Source: Lentisphaeria bacterium UBA4640
GTDB taxonomy: Bacteria > Verrucomicrobiota > Lentisphaeria > Victivallales > UBA1829
DNA: 46,919 nucleotides
Direction of reading: 5' to 3'
Assembly: GCA_002405835.1 (NCBI GenBank)
Contig: DHMO01000038.1
Location: 45,980-92,898, forward strand
Below the pieces are notes generated by a model. That model was not told where the DNA came from. It was given only the letters and a program-made list of their open reading frames with translations, and made no database searches. Position 1 is the stretch's first letter, and each line of letters starts with the position of its first letter. The position numbers and the translations under genes are program-made. Of the stretch, positions 7,242-16,600 are shown piece by piece.

Positions 7242-8480
7242 TTATTTCTTCGTGCTTGTTGGCATCTTTTCCTTGAGTTTCAGCAGCTCGGCGATGTTCT
7301 CTTTCGTGAAATAGACGCTGTCGCCGACCTTGACTTCGGACTGCATGGAATCTTTGTCGATGCTCGCAACTGCGCAGTTGTCATTGACCTGGACGATGAC
7401 GGCTTTCGCAACGAATTCCGGTTCATCGGAAGTCAGCTTGCGCGCGACGGTGATCGGGAAGCCCTGAGCGAGAGAGAGATATCTCGTCTTATCACCTTTT
7501 TTGAAGTGTTCGATAACAGGCATCTTTTCGCCAAGGTTGATGACGATGAACGCCCAGCGGTCCTGAACCTTTTCAACGCGTCCTTCAATTCTGGCATAAA
7601 GATCCGCTTCCACCGGCTCAAGTTTGCCGCTGTCCGGATCAAGGAGCCATTTCAGACGCTGGATGTCTTCCTGGAGCTTCGCGATTTTGTTGTTTTTCTG
7701 ACGGATCTGATTGTCTTTGTCCGAAATCTGACCTTTCAGTTTGCGCTCGTTGTTTTTCATGCCGGCAAGATCTCTGTGAGCTTTGTCCAGTGCATTTTTC
7801 TGATTGGCAACGGCTTTTTCAATCTCCTTCGCGCTTCTCTGAACATCACCGCGATTGAAGTTCTTTCCAACGGTTCTTCCGATACCGGTCAGCGTATTGG
7901 CATAGGCATTGTTGGCGTTCTTGGTTTCATCAATCTTCTTGTCGAAGTTTGCGGCAACCGCACCGGGGTTCGCCTTTAGAGCGTTCATATTGGTATTGAT
8001 GAGTTTGTTGGCGCTCTTGACATAGTTCTGGGCGATGACGTTGTTGCGGTCGGCAGTTTTCTGCGCGCCGGCCAGCAGATTTTTCTGTTTGTCGGCACTG
8101 GTGGAAACATTCTGCAGATCAGATGCGGAGACATTGACTTCCAGCATGTGTCCGGTCTTGCTCAGACTGTCTGCGAGTGCGTTGCGCTGTTCGTTGATCT
8201 GTTTTGCGGCCTTGGTCAATTCGGGCAGTGCGCGCTTCACTCCGGAGAGATCGGCATTGTCCGGGTTCTTATGTCCGAGCGCATCCTTGTTCACTTTCGC
8301 GGACAGCTTCATGCCGGAATCCTTTTCCAGCGACTTTGCGGTCTGCGCAATGCTGCTTGACATTTCTTCCCATCCTGCCACCAGCATTTCTCTCTTGTTG
8401 AACAAGAGGAAGGAGAGTGCGACTCCTGCCACGGCGAACACCAGCACCAGAATGTTGACGACTTTGTTGAAAATTCCCAT
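7242..8480 (-). CDS. Membrane-anchored coiled-coil protein with C-terminal beta domain
   Basis: The 412-aa protein has an N-terminal membrane helix at residues 7-27 with a short cytoplasmic side (MGIFNK), so the bulk is probably periplasmic. Residues about 30-200 are helical and rich in Ala, Asn and Lys. A long coiled coil spans roughly residues 205-275 and is especially regular in GQISDKDNQIRQKNNKIAKL. The C-terminal 120 residues look like paired small barrels (IEGRVEKVQDRWAFIVINLG, then AKAVIVQVNDNCAVASI and VKVGDSVYF). No named family is recognised. The start has GGAG 8 bases upstream, and the gene heads an operon with the micropeptide, lipoprotein, LacI regulator and queH. A structural or scaffolding role at the envelope is an inference. 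Confidence 0.75.
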   Translation of the reverse strand: MGIFNKVVNILVLVFAVAGVALSFLLFNKREMLVAGWEEMSSSIAQTAKSLEKDSGMKLSAKVNKDALGHKNPDNADLSGVKRALPELTKAAKQINEQRNALADSLSKTGHMLEVNVSASDLQNVSTSADKQKNLLAGAQKTADRNNVIAQNYVKSANKLINTNMNALKANPGAVAANFDKKIDETKNANNAYANTLTGIGRTVGKNFNRGDVQRSAKEIEKAVANQKNALDKAHRDLAGMKNNERKLKGQISDKDNQIRQKNNKIAKLQEDIQRLKWLLDPDSGKLEPVEADLYARIEGRVEKVQDRWAFIVINLGEKMPVIEHFKKGDKTRYLSLAQGFPITVARKLTSDEPEFVAKAVIVQVNDNCAVASIDKDSMQSEVKVGDSVYFTKENIAELLKLKEKMPTSTKK

Positions 8481-8497
8481 CTTTTGCTCCTTGCTAT

Positions 8498-8525
8498 ATT
8501 ATATGCTTCTTTTCTGTATTCGCAA
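8498..8525 (-). promoter_or_regulatory. Promoter of the coiled-coil/micropeptide/lipoprotein operon
   Basis: On the minus strand TTGCGA (8520-8525) and a perfect TATAAT (8498-8503) are 16 bp apart. Transcription would start about 11 bases before the start codon, leaving a very short leader that consists almost only of the ribosome binding site. Confidence 0.65.
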
Positions 8526-8604
8526 CACTTGTAAACTTACTATGGATAACCTGTTATGTCAAATCGTTTTCCGAAATATTTTCAGAGTTTTTTTGCTTTT
8601 TTTC

Positions 8605-8633
8605 TTGATTTTGCCGTTTGACAACGCTATTTT
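8605..8633 (+). promoter_or_regulatory. Promoter of the metallo-hydrolase gene
   Basis: TTGATT at 8605-8610 and TATTTT at 8628-8633 have a 17-bp spacer and lie just before the AGGAGG ribosome binding site. A TTGACA at 8618-8623 is also present but has no matching -10 element. Confidence 0.4.
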
Positions 8634-8657
8634 CTCAAAAAACAGGAGGATTTCTCA

Positions 8658-9269
8658 ATGTTTCAGACGCTGCAAATTCCGGTCGGAGGCTTTGATTCCA
8701 ACTTTTCATACCTTCTCGTCTGCGGTTCCGATGCCCTGATCATCGACCCCTGCGGCGATGTTTCCGCAATCCGCCGCGCCGTCGAATCGCTCCCGCGCGC
8801 CCCCTTGCCGCGCTATATTCTGCTGACACATTCGCATCGAGACCATGTTTCCGGGATCGACGAAGTGCGAAGCTTCTTTCCCGCCCCCGTCTGCATCTCC
8901 GCTGCATCCGGCTTCCCGTGCGAACGGAAACTGAACGACGGCGAACATCTGCCGCTCGGCACGGGTTTCGTCGAATGTCTTGCAACCCCTGGGCACACGC
9001 CCGATTCCATGTGTTTTCGAACCTCCGACAACTCCGCGCTCTTCACCGGCGACACTCTGTTCATCGGCGACTGCGGGTTCTGCGACGCGGAGCCCATGTT
9101 CCGTTCCATGCGCCGTCTCCGCGCCCTGCCCGATTCCCTGACCGTCTGCCCCGGACACGATTACGGTGAGCGTCCGAACGACACGCTCGGACATCAGAAG
9201 CTGGTCAACCCGTACCTGAACGCGCCCGGGTTGAACGAATTCCGCGAACGGCTGAAAGATCTCACTTGA
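8658..9269 (+). CDS. MBL-fold metallo-hydrolase, glyoxalase II-like
   Basis: The 203-aa metallo-beta-lactamase-fold hydrolase shows the zinc motif HxHxDH as HSHRDH near residue 55, a second His in TPGHTPDS, Asp in FTGDTLF and a late His in CPGHDYG. The overall layout matches short glyoxalase II-like or persulfide-dioxygenase-like members, which hydrolyse thioesters or related compounds. AGGAGG precedes the ATG at good distance. The last 8 bases overlap the 3' end of the convergent marC gene. The specific substrate cannot be told from the sequence. Confidence 0.85.
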   Translation: MFQTLQIPVGGFDSNFSYLLVCGSDALIIDPCGDVSAIRRAVESLPRAPLPRYILLTHSHRDHVSGIDEVRSFFPAPVCISAASGFPCERKLNDGEHLPLGTGFVECLATPGHTPDSMCFRTSDNSALFTGDTLFIGDCGFCDAEPMFRSMRRLRALPDSLTVCPGHDYGERPNDTLGHQKLVNPYLNAPGLNEFRERLKDLT

Positions 9270-9876
9270 ACAGGATATTGCGCATTCCGTCGAAAATCAT
9301 CTGCGCGGCAATGGCGGAGAGGAAGAGCCCGGAAACCTTGCTGACGATCGTGATTCCCTTCTTCCCGAGCATCCGCTCGAACCAGGAGCCGAGCAGAAGA
9401 ATGACGGTCAGAACGGAAATAGCAATCAGAAGCGCGGTGAGATTCGCAAGCATCCGCGCGGCCTCGTTCCCCGCAACGATCAGCGCCGCCGTCGTGCCGG
9501 GTCCGACCGTGATCGGAATGGCAAGCGGAACCACGGCGAAGTCACCGTAATCCGTGCGCGTCTCCTGGCCTTCCGCGACCTTTGCGCTGCCGTTGCCGTT
9601 TCCGTTGCCGCGGACCATCTGGATCGCGCTCAGCATCAGGATGATTCCGCCGCCGATCCGGAACGCATCGATCTTCACGCCGAACAGCATGAAGATGAAG
9701 TTTCCGAAATAAAACCACGCGCATGCGACAACCAGAACGGCAATGCCGGTTTTCAGCGCGACTTTCCGCCGTTCTCCGCTTCCGGAATCCTGTGTCATGG
9801 CGAGAAACGCCGAAAGAAGCGCGAACGGGGTGAGAAGAACAAAAAACTGAAACGCCTGGTTGAAAATCGATGTCAT
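9262..9876 (-). CDS. MarC-family integral membrane protein
   Basis: This member of the MarC (UPF0056) family has about six membrane helices; the family's transport role is unproven. Typical features are the opening FFVLLTPFALLSAFLAMT, GGGIILMLSAIQM and the conserved PLAIPITVGPGTTAALI. The frame is open to 9915, but the ATG at 9874-9876 has GGAG 5 bases upstream and matches family N-termini (204 aa), so it is preferred. An odd Gly/Asn-rich linker (RGNGNGNGSA) interrupts the middle loop. Confidence 0.85.
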   Translation of the reverse strand: MTSIFNQAFQFFVLLTPFALLSAFLAMTQDSGSGERRKVALKTGIAVLVVACAWFYFGNFIFMLFGVKIDAFRIGGGIILMLSAIQMVRGNGNGNGSAKVAEGQETRTDYGDFAVVPLAIPITVGPGTTAALIVAGNEAARMLANLTALLIAISVLTVILLLGSWFERMLGKKGITIVSKVSGLFLSAIAAQMIFDGMRNILFK

Positions 9877-9904
9877 GACAGCTCCGTAAAATGTTTTTTC
9901 CGAT

Positions 9905-9932
9905 AATCTAGCCATGTTTTCCCAAAAATCAA
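9905..9932 (-). promoter_or_regulatory. Promoter of marC-like gene
   Basis: Minus-strand TTGATT (9927-9932) and TAGATT (9905-9910) have a 16-bp spacer. The predicted start of transcription is about 20 bases upstream of the preferred start codon, which supports the shorter MarC reading. Confidence 0.5.
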
Positions 9933-9955
9933 CTTTTTTTCTGCCGGAAACGGTG

Positions 9956-9961
9956 TATATT
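9956..9961 (+). promoter_or_regulatory. Probable -10 element for mnmG
   Basis: TATATT lies 42 bases before the mnmG start, in the context AACGGTGTATATT. The same string occurs at the tRNA-Lys promoter (20131-20143). The -35 region is only a T-run, so the promoter is less certain than others here. Confidence 0.4.
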
Positions 9962-10002
9962 ATCTGAGAAACTTATCGCCTTATTAATTGGGAGACTTTG
10001 CT

Positions 10003-11865
10003 TTGAGTTCGGAATATTTTGACGTAATCGTGGTGGGCGGCGGTCATGCCGCATGCGAGGCCGCGCTCGCTTCCGCCAGAACCGGCGCGTCCACGCTGAT
10101 GCTCGCAATCAATCTTGACCATATCGCGCAGATGAGCTGCAACCCCGCTGTCGGCGGAATCGCGAAAGGACACGTCGTCCGTGAAATCGACGCGCTCGGC
10201 GGCGCGATGGGACGCGTCACCGATGCGGCCGCACTCCAGTTCCGTCTGCTGAATCTCGGAAAAGGTCCCGCCGTCTGGTCTCCCCGCGCCCAGTGCGACA
10301 AAGTCTGCTATCAGAAGGCAATGAAACGAGAAGTCGAGCTCCAGCCCAATCTCTGCATCCGCCAGGGAACCGCCTGCTCCTTTATTCTCGAAAACGGCAA
10401 TGTCGCGGGCGTCGTCAGTCAGCTCGGCGAAGAATTCCGCTCAAAGGCCGTGGTTCTCGCAACCGGAACCTTCCTGCACGGGAAAATGCACTACGGACTC
10501 CAGAACATGCCCGGCGGACGCGCCGGCGATCCCCCCTCCGTTGAACTCGCTGCGGCTCTGAAAAACCAGCTTCATCTGCATGTCGGCCGCCTCAAAACCG
10601 GAACGCCGCCGCGCATTCTCGGAAAATCCATTGATTTCTCGCAGATGGGCATTCAGGGCTCCGATGACGTCGAAGAGCATTTCTCGTTCTTCCCGACCGA
10701 TTCCGTTCATCCGCAGGTCGAGCACCGCAACGTCCCCTGCCATCTCGTCTATTCCAATCAGAAAACCGCGCAGATCGTCCGCGACAACCTCGACAAGGCG
10801 CCGATGTACCGCGGAATCATCGAAGGCGTCGGCGCCCGTTACTGTCCCTCGTTCGAAGACAAAGTGGTCCGCTTCGCGCACCATGAGCGTCATCTGCTCT
10901 ACATTGAGCCGGAGGGCGAGAACACCGACGAATATTACATCAACGGCATCTCGACCAGTCTACCCCCTTACATTCAGATTCAGATGCTGCGCACCCTGCC
11001 CGGACTCGAACACGTGGAGATCGCCCGCTATGCGTATGCAATCGAATACGATTTTGTCTACCCCGAAGAACTCTCCCGCTCGCTCGGCGTAAAAAAGTAC
11101 CCCGGCTTGTTCCACGCGGGACAGATCAACGGAACCAGCGGCTACGAAGAGGCAGCCGGACAGGGGCTCGTCGCCGGGCTCAATGCCGCCCGTTTCGCCG
11201 CCGGGCTCGCCCCCGTTGAATTCGGACGTGATGAAGCCTACATCGGCGTTATGATCGACGACCTTGTCACAAAGGAGATCGTCGAGCCGTACCGTCTCTT
11301 CACCAGCCGCGCCGAACACCGCCTCTCGCTGCGCCAGGACAATGCGGACTTCCGTCTTTGCGAAAAAGCCCATTCGCTCGGTCTCCTCCCCGAAGAGAAG
11401 TACCGCGTATTCAAGGAATACTCCGCGCTCTGCGATACGGTCGAAGCCCGCTGCAAAGCACACCGCGAACGCGGACGCTCCCTCTGGGACAACCTCAAGG
11501 ATCTGCAGGGAACTTACGACGCCGCGAAGCCGCCGTTCGACCTGAACTTGATTGAAATGGACAGCTCCGTTCCGCTTCACCGCCGCGTGCTCCGCCAGCT
11601 TGCGATCCGCGCACATTACGAGGGATACCTCAAGCGGGAAGAACAGTCGGTCGCCAAACTCAACGCGCTCGAAGCGTGGCGCATCCCTGAGGATTTCGAC
11701 TACGAATCCATAAAGGGACTCCGCAACGAATCGCGCATGAAACTCATCAAAACGCGTCCGACCAGCCTTGCCCAGGCGGGACGCATCGACGGCGTGACCC
11801 CGTCCGAAATCGCGCTTCTTCAGGTTCATCTCATGCGCCGCCGCAAGGAGAACGCGAATGCCTGA
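10003..11865 (+). CDS. mnmG: tRNA uridine 5-carboxymethylaminomethyl modification enzyme MnmG (GidA)
   Basis: MnmG is an FAD protein that works with MnmE to modify the wobble uridine of several tRNAs. The FAD-binding motif VVGGGHAACEA starts at residue 10, CNPAVGGIAKGH follows, and the family signature GQINGTSGYEEAAGQG is present. No ATG fits. TTG at 10003-10005 has GGGAG 8 bases upstream and gives 620 aa, the normal length. A TTG at 9988 would add five residues but lacks a ribosome binding site. The last 8 bases overlap the start of the permease gene. mnmE is not in the window. Confidence 0.95.
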   Translation: MSSEYFDVIVVGGGHAACEAALASARTGASTLMLAINLDHIAQMSCNPAVGGIAKGHVVREIDALGGAMGRVTDAAALQFRLLNLGKGPAVWSPRAQCDKVCYQKAMKREVELQPNLCIRQGTACSFILENGNVAGVVSQLGEEFRSKAVVLATGTFLHGKMHYGLQNMPGGRAGDPPSVELAAALKNQLHLHVGRLKTGTPPRILGKSIDFSQMGIQGSDDVEEHFSFFPTDSVHPQVEHRNVPCHLVYSNQKTAQIVRDNLDKAPMYRGIIEGVGARYCPSFEDKVVRFAHHERHLLYIEPEGENTDEYYINGISTSLPPYIQIQMLRTLPGLEHVEIARYAYAIEYDFVYPEELSRSLGVKKYPGLFHAGQINGTSGYEEAAGQGLVAGLNAARFAAGLAPVEFGRDEAYIGVMIDDLVTKEIVEPYRLFTSRAEHRLSLRQDNADFRLCEKAHSLGLLPEEKYRVFKEYSALCDTVEARCKAHRERGRSLWDNLKDLQGTYDAAKPPFDLNLIEMDSSVPLHRRVLRQLAIRAHYEGYLKREEQSVAKLNALEAWRIPEDFDYESIKGLRNESRMKLIKTRPTSLAQAGRIDGVTPSEIALLQVHLMRRRKENANA

Positions 11866-12817
11866 GTCCGCCGCAGCCGGGCTTCTGCCGCCGCACCGCA
11901 GCGTGCTGCGGCGGCTTTGTGCCCGGAAGCTGGCGCTGGTCTCCCTGATCGTCACTCTCTGCTACCTCGGAATCGCCGTCTTCGCGGAAGGATATGCGGT
12001 TTACTGTTCGCGCACGCATACAGAGCCGGTCTATCAGCTCCGCGATGAAAACGCACGCAACCGCCCCCCCTCCTCCGCGCACTGGCTCGGAACGGATTAC
12101 CTCGGACGCGACGTGCTGATCCGTGCGGTCTTCGCAACCCGGACCGCAGTCAAAGTCGGGCTGATCGCCTCCTGCATCGCAACCCTGTTCGGCGTTGCGC
12201 TCGGCGTCTGCGCGGGCTACTTCGGGGGAACCGCCGACGACCTGGTTGTCTGGGTCTACAGCACGTTTGCCGCTATGCCCTCGCTGCTGTTCATCCTCGC
12301 ATTCGCTCTTCTTGTTTCGAAAGGTTTTCTTACGCCCTCGATGAAAAGTGTGTTTGATTCAATTGCCGCTCTGCTCGGGACGGAACCCGGAATGCTTGCG
12401 GTCTATCTCGGAATCGGTCTGACCGGATGGGTTTCTCTCTGCCGCGTGGTCCGCGCGGAGGCGATGCGCATCCGTGATGCGCAATATGTTCAGGCGGCGC
12501 GCACGCTCGGTGCCTCCTCCTTTTCCATCATTTTCCGCCACGTTCTGCCGAATCTGATGCACCTCGTCATCATCTATTTCACCATGCAGTTTGCATTTGC
12601 GATTATGACGGAAGTCATCGTGAGCTATCTCGGACTCGGCGTTCAGTTCGAACCCAGCTGGGGCACGATGATCGCCGACGGCCAGGAGCGTCTCTGGCGC
12701 GGCGTCTGGTGGGAAGTCGGCACCGCAACAGGTTTTATGTTCGTTCTGGTTCTCTGCCTGAACATCCTCGGCGACGCCCTCCGCGACGCGCTCGATCCCT
12801 CACTTCGCGGCAGCTGA
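11858..12817 (+). CDS. ABC transporter permease, OppC/DppC type
   Basis: This is a 319-aa inner-membrane permease of the peptide/nickel ABC importer class. It has an N-terminal membrane helix (about 28-45), the HWLGTDYLGRDVLIR block typical of OppC and DppC, several helices, and the EAA loop around AARTLGASSFSIIFRHVLPN that contacts the ATPase. The C-terminal block GDALRDALDP is also characteristic. The ATG overlaps the mnmG stop by 8 bases. The partner permease (OppB type), ATPases and binding protein are absent from the window, which is unusual because these normally sit together. Confidence 0.88.
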   Translation: MPESAAAGLLPPHRSVLRRLCARKLALVSLIVTLCYLGIAVFAEGYAVYCSRTHTEPVYQLRDENARNRPPSSAHWLGTDYLGRDVLIRAVFATRTAVKVGLIASCIATLFGVALGVCAGYFGGTADDLVVWVYSTFAAMPSLLFILAFALLVSKGFLTPSMKSVFDSIAALLGTEPGMLAVYLGIGLTGWVSLCRVVRAEAMRIRDAQYVQAARTLGASSFSIIFRHVLPNLMHLVIIYFTMQFAFAIMTEVIVSYLGLGVQFEPSWGTMIADGQERLWRGVWWEVGTATGFMFVLVLCLNILGDALRDALDPSLRGS

Positions 12818-13510
12818 CCGCCGGACAAGCTCCCGGAACAGCGCCATTTCGCGTCCGTCTTTGAGGAACATGTGCTCCGGATGCCACTGAACTCCCCAGA
12901 TGAAATCCTTGCCGTTGACCGCAATTGCTTCCACAAGCCCGTCCTCCGCCACCGCCATGACGCTCACTTCCGGCGCGGCGTCTTTGACGCCCTGATGATG
13001 AAAGCTGTTCACAGCAAGTTTTTCCGTTTCCAGCAGTTCGTGCAGCGGCGTCCCCGGAATGATTCTGACGTCATGCACGGGAATGTCGCGCGGAGGCGGC
13101 TGGCTGTGCATGATTTTTGTCCCGGTCTGCGAAGGCAGATCCTGCCAGAGCGTCCCGCCCAACACGGCGTTGATGAGCTGAATTCCGCGGCAGATTCCCA
13201 GCAGCGGCAGATTGCGTTTCATCGCATAACACAAAATCAGATAATCGGTCTGGTCGCGGGTTTCGTTTGGCGTTCCGCATTGCGGAAGCGGCGTTTCTCC
13301 ATAGATTTTCGGAGCGACGTCCTGTCCGCCGGTCAACACAAACCCGGAGCAGACGGACGCCGCCGCAAAGAGGTCTTCCGAGCTTCCTTCCAGCGGCAGA
13401 ATCACGGGAACTCCACCGGCATGGCGAATTGCATTCATGTAGTCGGGAAGCATCCAGATGCTGTTTTTTTCGTCGTCAAACAACGGAGTAACACCGATCA
13501 GCGGTTTCAT
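12800..13510 (-). CDS. Class I glutamine amidotransferase-like hydrolase, PuuD/peptidase C26 family
   Basis: The 236-aa product belongs to the family of gamma-glutamyl-GABA hydrolase (PuuD), which frees GABA in putrescine breakdown. The catalytic triad is visible: Cys107 in LLGICRGIQL, and His210 and Glu212 in WGVQWHPEHM. The substrate site FHHQGV is also present. AAAGGAGAAGG precedes the ATG. Other putrescine-degradation genes are not nearby, so the true substrate may be another gamma-glutamyl amide. Its 3' end overlaps the convergent permease gene by 18 bases. Its own promoter and a U-tailed hairpin lie in the short gap to the giant gene. Confidence 0.85.
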   Translation of the reverse strand: MKPLIGVTPLFDDEKNSIWMLPDYMNAIRHAGGVPVILPLEGSSEDLFAAASVCSGFVLTGGQDVAPKIYGETPLPQCGTPNETRDQTDYLILCYAMKRNLPLLGICRGIQLINAVLGGTLWQDLPSQTGTKIMHSQPPPRDIPVHDVRIIPGTPLHELLETEKLAVNSFHHQGVKDAAPEVSVMAVAEDGLVEAIAVNGKDFIWGVQWHPEHMFLKDGREMALFRELVRRSAAAK

Positions 13511-13524
13511 TTTCCTTCTCCTTT

Positions 13525-13564
13525 AAAATAAAAAAGAGACAATTATGCGAACATAACTGCCTCT
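13525..13564 (-). terminator. U-tailed hairpin in the leader of the PuuD-like gene
   Basis: On the minus strand 13552-13564 pairs with 13535-13547 around a TTCG tetraloop, giving 13 bp. Two pairs are G-U in minus-strand RNA but would be A-C mismatches in plus-strand RNA, so the structure belongs to the minus strand. UUUUUAUUUU follows directly, and the ribosome binding site AAAGGAG begins right after that. It can end transcripts from the giant gene, but it also sits inside the leader of the next gene. Confidence 0.75.
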
Positions 13565-13573
13565 CTGAGATTT

Positions 13574-13601
13574 ACTATACACTGCCGCCGGAAAAAATCA
13601 A
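13574..13601 (-). promoter_or_regulatory. Promoter of the PuuD-like gene
   Basis: Minus-strand TTGATT (13596-13601) and TATAGT (13574-13579) have a 16-bp spacer. The predicted start near 13567 is only a few bases before the U-tailed hairpin. Confidence 0.55.
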
Positions 13602-13609
13602 GCGGCAGT
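13581..13609 (+). terminator. Inverted repeat just after the giant gene's stop codon
   Basis: ACTGCCGC (13581-13588) pairs with GCGGCAGT (13602-13609), with a 13-nt loop. A T-rich tract (13609-13619) follows on the plus strand, so as an intrinsic terminator it would stop antisense transcription into the giant gene. For the giant gene itself it is a 3' hairpin without a U-tract after it. The promoter of the next gene overlaps its loop. Confidence 0.45.
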
Positions 13610-13617
13610 TTTTATTT

Positions 13618-16600
13618 TTATGCGATAACCGTCCAGTTGGAATCGACTCCGCGTCCGATTTCGCGCCACTTGGAAAAATCTCCGCCGTCGTAGTAGCCGA
13701 GCATGCCGGTCGATTTCTGACGGACAAGCAGATCGTCCTTCTTGTCGCCGTTGTAATCGCCTGCACCGACCACAAACCAGTCATCGGCATCCAGCTGACC
13801 GAGCTTCTTCCAGGATTTCGTGAGACCGTCTTCAAGTTTGACGACCAGTCCATTCTCCTTGTTGAAGAGAATCATATCATCCTGACCGTCGCAGGAGAAG
13901 TCGCCGATTGCGGCGAATTCCCATCCCTGCGCGCTTCCGAATCCGGTTCCGAGATTCGTGAGATTTCCGTTGATGTCGGTCGTGTAGAATGTTCCCTGAT
14001 AATCGAAGAGAATTTCCGCTTTGCCGTCTCCGTTGAAATCTCCGGCGCCCTTGAGCACCCAGTCGCCGCTGAATCCGCCCTTGATCTGAGTCCAGTTGTC
14101 AGTTCCGTCGGTCCAAACGCCGAGAACTCCGCGCTCCTGATCGTGCCAGATAATGGAGGTTGTCCCGCGGGCTCCGGTAATATTGGCAACTTTGACATTC
14201 CAGTTGATGTCATCCATATTCGTCAAATAACCGATGTTAACCCACTTGCTCGTATCGCCGCCGTCATAATAGCCGATATAGGCTCCCTTGACGCCGTTGA
14301 CTGTAACGTTGCCGACGAGAACGATATCCGCCTTGCCGTCGACGTTCATATCGAACGCGCCCTTGACTTCCCAATCCGTCGGCTGAGCCATGCCCTGCCC
14401 CTGCCAGGAGGAGGTTCCGTTCATCCAGAAACCGAGCTGGTTGTCACCGCCGGTGTACTGGAAGAGAATATCACTGATGTTGTTTCCGTCGATATCGCCT
14501 TTGGCATCGAAGTAGGTATAGGTAATCTTGTTGCTGATCACGCTTTCCAGACCGGAGCCGTCAACTGCGCTGACCCAGAACGTGCGTTTACCGGAAGGAG
14601 CAGAGCCGTAAAGTCCTGCAAGGACCTTGTTTGCGGAGATATAGGTCAGCATATCACCGTCATCAAAGGTATCGAAAACCGTGGTTTCCTTCCCGTTGCT
14701 AATATAGATCTTGTAGCTCTTGATGCCAAAACCATCATATGCAGGATCCCACTCGATAAGGAAAAGAGAGCCTGGATATTTGTTTATGCGCACCTTAAGA
14801 GCCTCCTTCTCCGCCGTTGTCAAGTCACTGAAATCTTCTCCGGAGAGATCATCTTCCGTAACTGCGCGAACCTCTTTGAGATTCGGCGCGTCCGGAGCAT
14901 AATAGTCGTTGGTCGGACGATTGATATCTTCATCGAAGAACTGGAAGCTGCCCGTTGTTTGAGAATAATCCCCATAATGTCCTCGACCATCGACAGCCCG
15001 CACCTTCCAGTAAATCGTCGGAAGCGAATCTCTGGGACGTGTGTCATCCCGTTTGAGAGCGTCTGCATACTCGGCGAGATAAGCTATCAGATTGTTGCTG
15101 GATGTCAAAGAGAAAGTAGTAGATGCCGCAAATTCCGGAGCTACGAAAATCAGGGAATCTTCTTCACAATTCTCAGATGTGTAGAAGGATATCTCATAGT
15201 ACACACCCGTCGGATCTGTGAAATTACCATTAATCGTCAGTGTAAGATCAATAGACAAGGGCTGTCTTACCTGTACATAGTTTGAACCGCGCGGATCATC
15301 CACAAGCTCCCAGGTAATTGTCAAATTCGAATCCAGTGAACCGAAGCTTCCTGTCGGAGCTGTTGTATCTACCGTAAACTGGCTGGAACCATCAATAACA
15401 GTTTCGTTTCCGGCATAGTCGACCGCAGCAATCCAGTAGTTGTAAACCCCGTCTTTTATGCCATCGGCAAGCTTGTCAAGAACAGCGCTCGTACCAGTGA
15501 ACAGCGTTGACTTTATTGCTGTCGCCAGATCTGTTCCGGTGCTATAGTAGATATAATATCCTTTCACCCCGGAAGAAATGACCGTAGTGTCATCATACGC
15601 ACTGGACCATGAGAAGGAAACTTTTACATTCTCTGTATTACCGTCAATAATGTTTCCTGCGGAAACTTCACTATCTGTCGAAGTAAAGATCGGCGCCGTT
15701 GTATCGCCAACGAAAGTTCCAGTGATGCTTGAATAAAGTCCGGCTTTGTCGTATGCGATAATTTTATATTCGTAGCTCTGGTTGTACCGCCCGGAGAGAC
15801 CGGAAAGTATCAATTTATAAGATGCATCGTTGCGATTCTCTGCAGTAATCGTAATCGTTGCATCAGGAAGCGAACTCCATTCTCCATTGGCAAGCTTGTA
15901 GTACACCTCATATTTTGCAATGCCGGAGTCTTCATCAGTAGCGGCATCCCATTCAATGGTAATGTTCATCTTCGCAGAACCCGGGATATAACTGATTTCC
16001 GGAGTCTTGAGCGGCTCTTCGGAAAATTCCGGAGGTGTAATATCTTCTGCAAGGTCAAGAATAAGCGAAGTCTCATTACCAGCTCTATCAACAGCAACAA
16101 GACTCCAACTATACGAGGTGCTAGCACTCAGCTTATAGACTTCACCGTTCGTTTTCTTGAAGGTGTAGCTATAAATGTCGGAAGCGTCTGCTTTAATGTA
16201 AATGGTCTCGTCAAAACTTCTTCCAGTGTAATCTATACCTTCCATTGTAAAGATATAGTATGCGACACCGCTGCCATCACCGTCATCCGCCGGAGTCCAT
16301 GTAAACGAAAGAGTCCTGTAGACTTTTCCATCTGCGTCTGTTTTATAATCAACATCCCGTTTGATGTTGCTTTCATCGAAAACAGGATCATTCCAATCAG
16401 TACGTGCGCCGGCAATATCTGTTGTATAAGTATTTCCCGCATTGTCCACAACAGAAACGACCCAGTAGTAAGGCTCTTCACCCAAGACACGGTCATATTT
16501 TACATTCGCTACGAGCGTATATGTTCCGTCTTTATTGTCAATTTTTGTTAGACTGTCTCCGGAAATAGTGATATAATTTTCCGTTGACGTTGAACTGGTT

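Noticed and set aside
9877..9915. Longer MarC reading from 9915
   Set aside because: The predicted transcription start (near 9898) lies inside it, and the internal ATG at 9876 has a good ribosome binding site and matches family N-termini.
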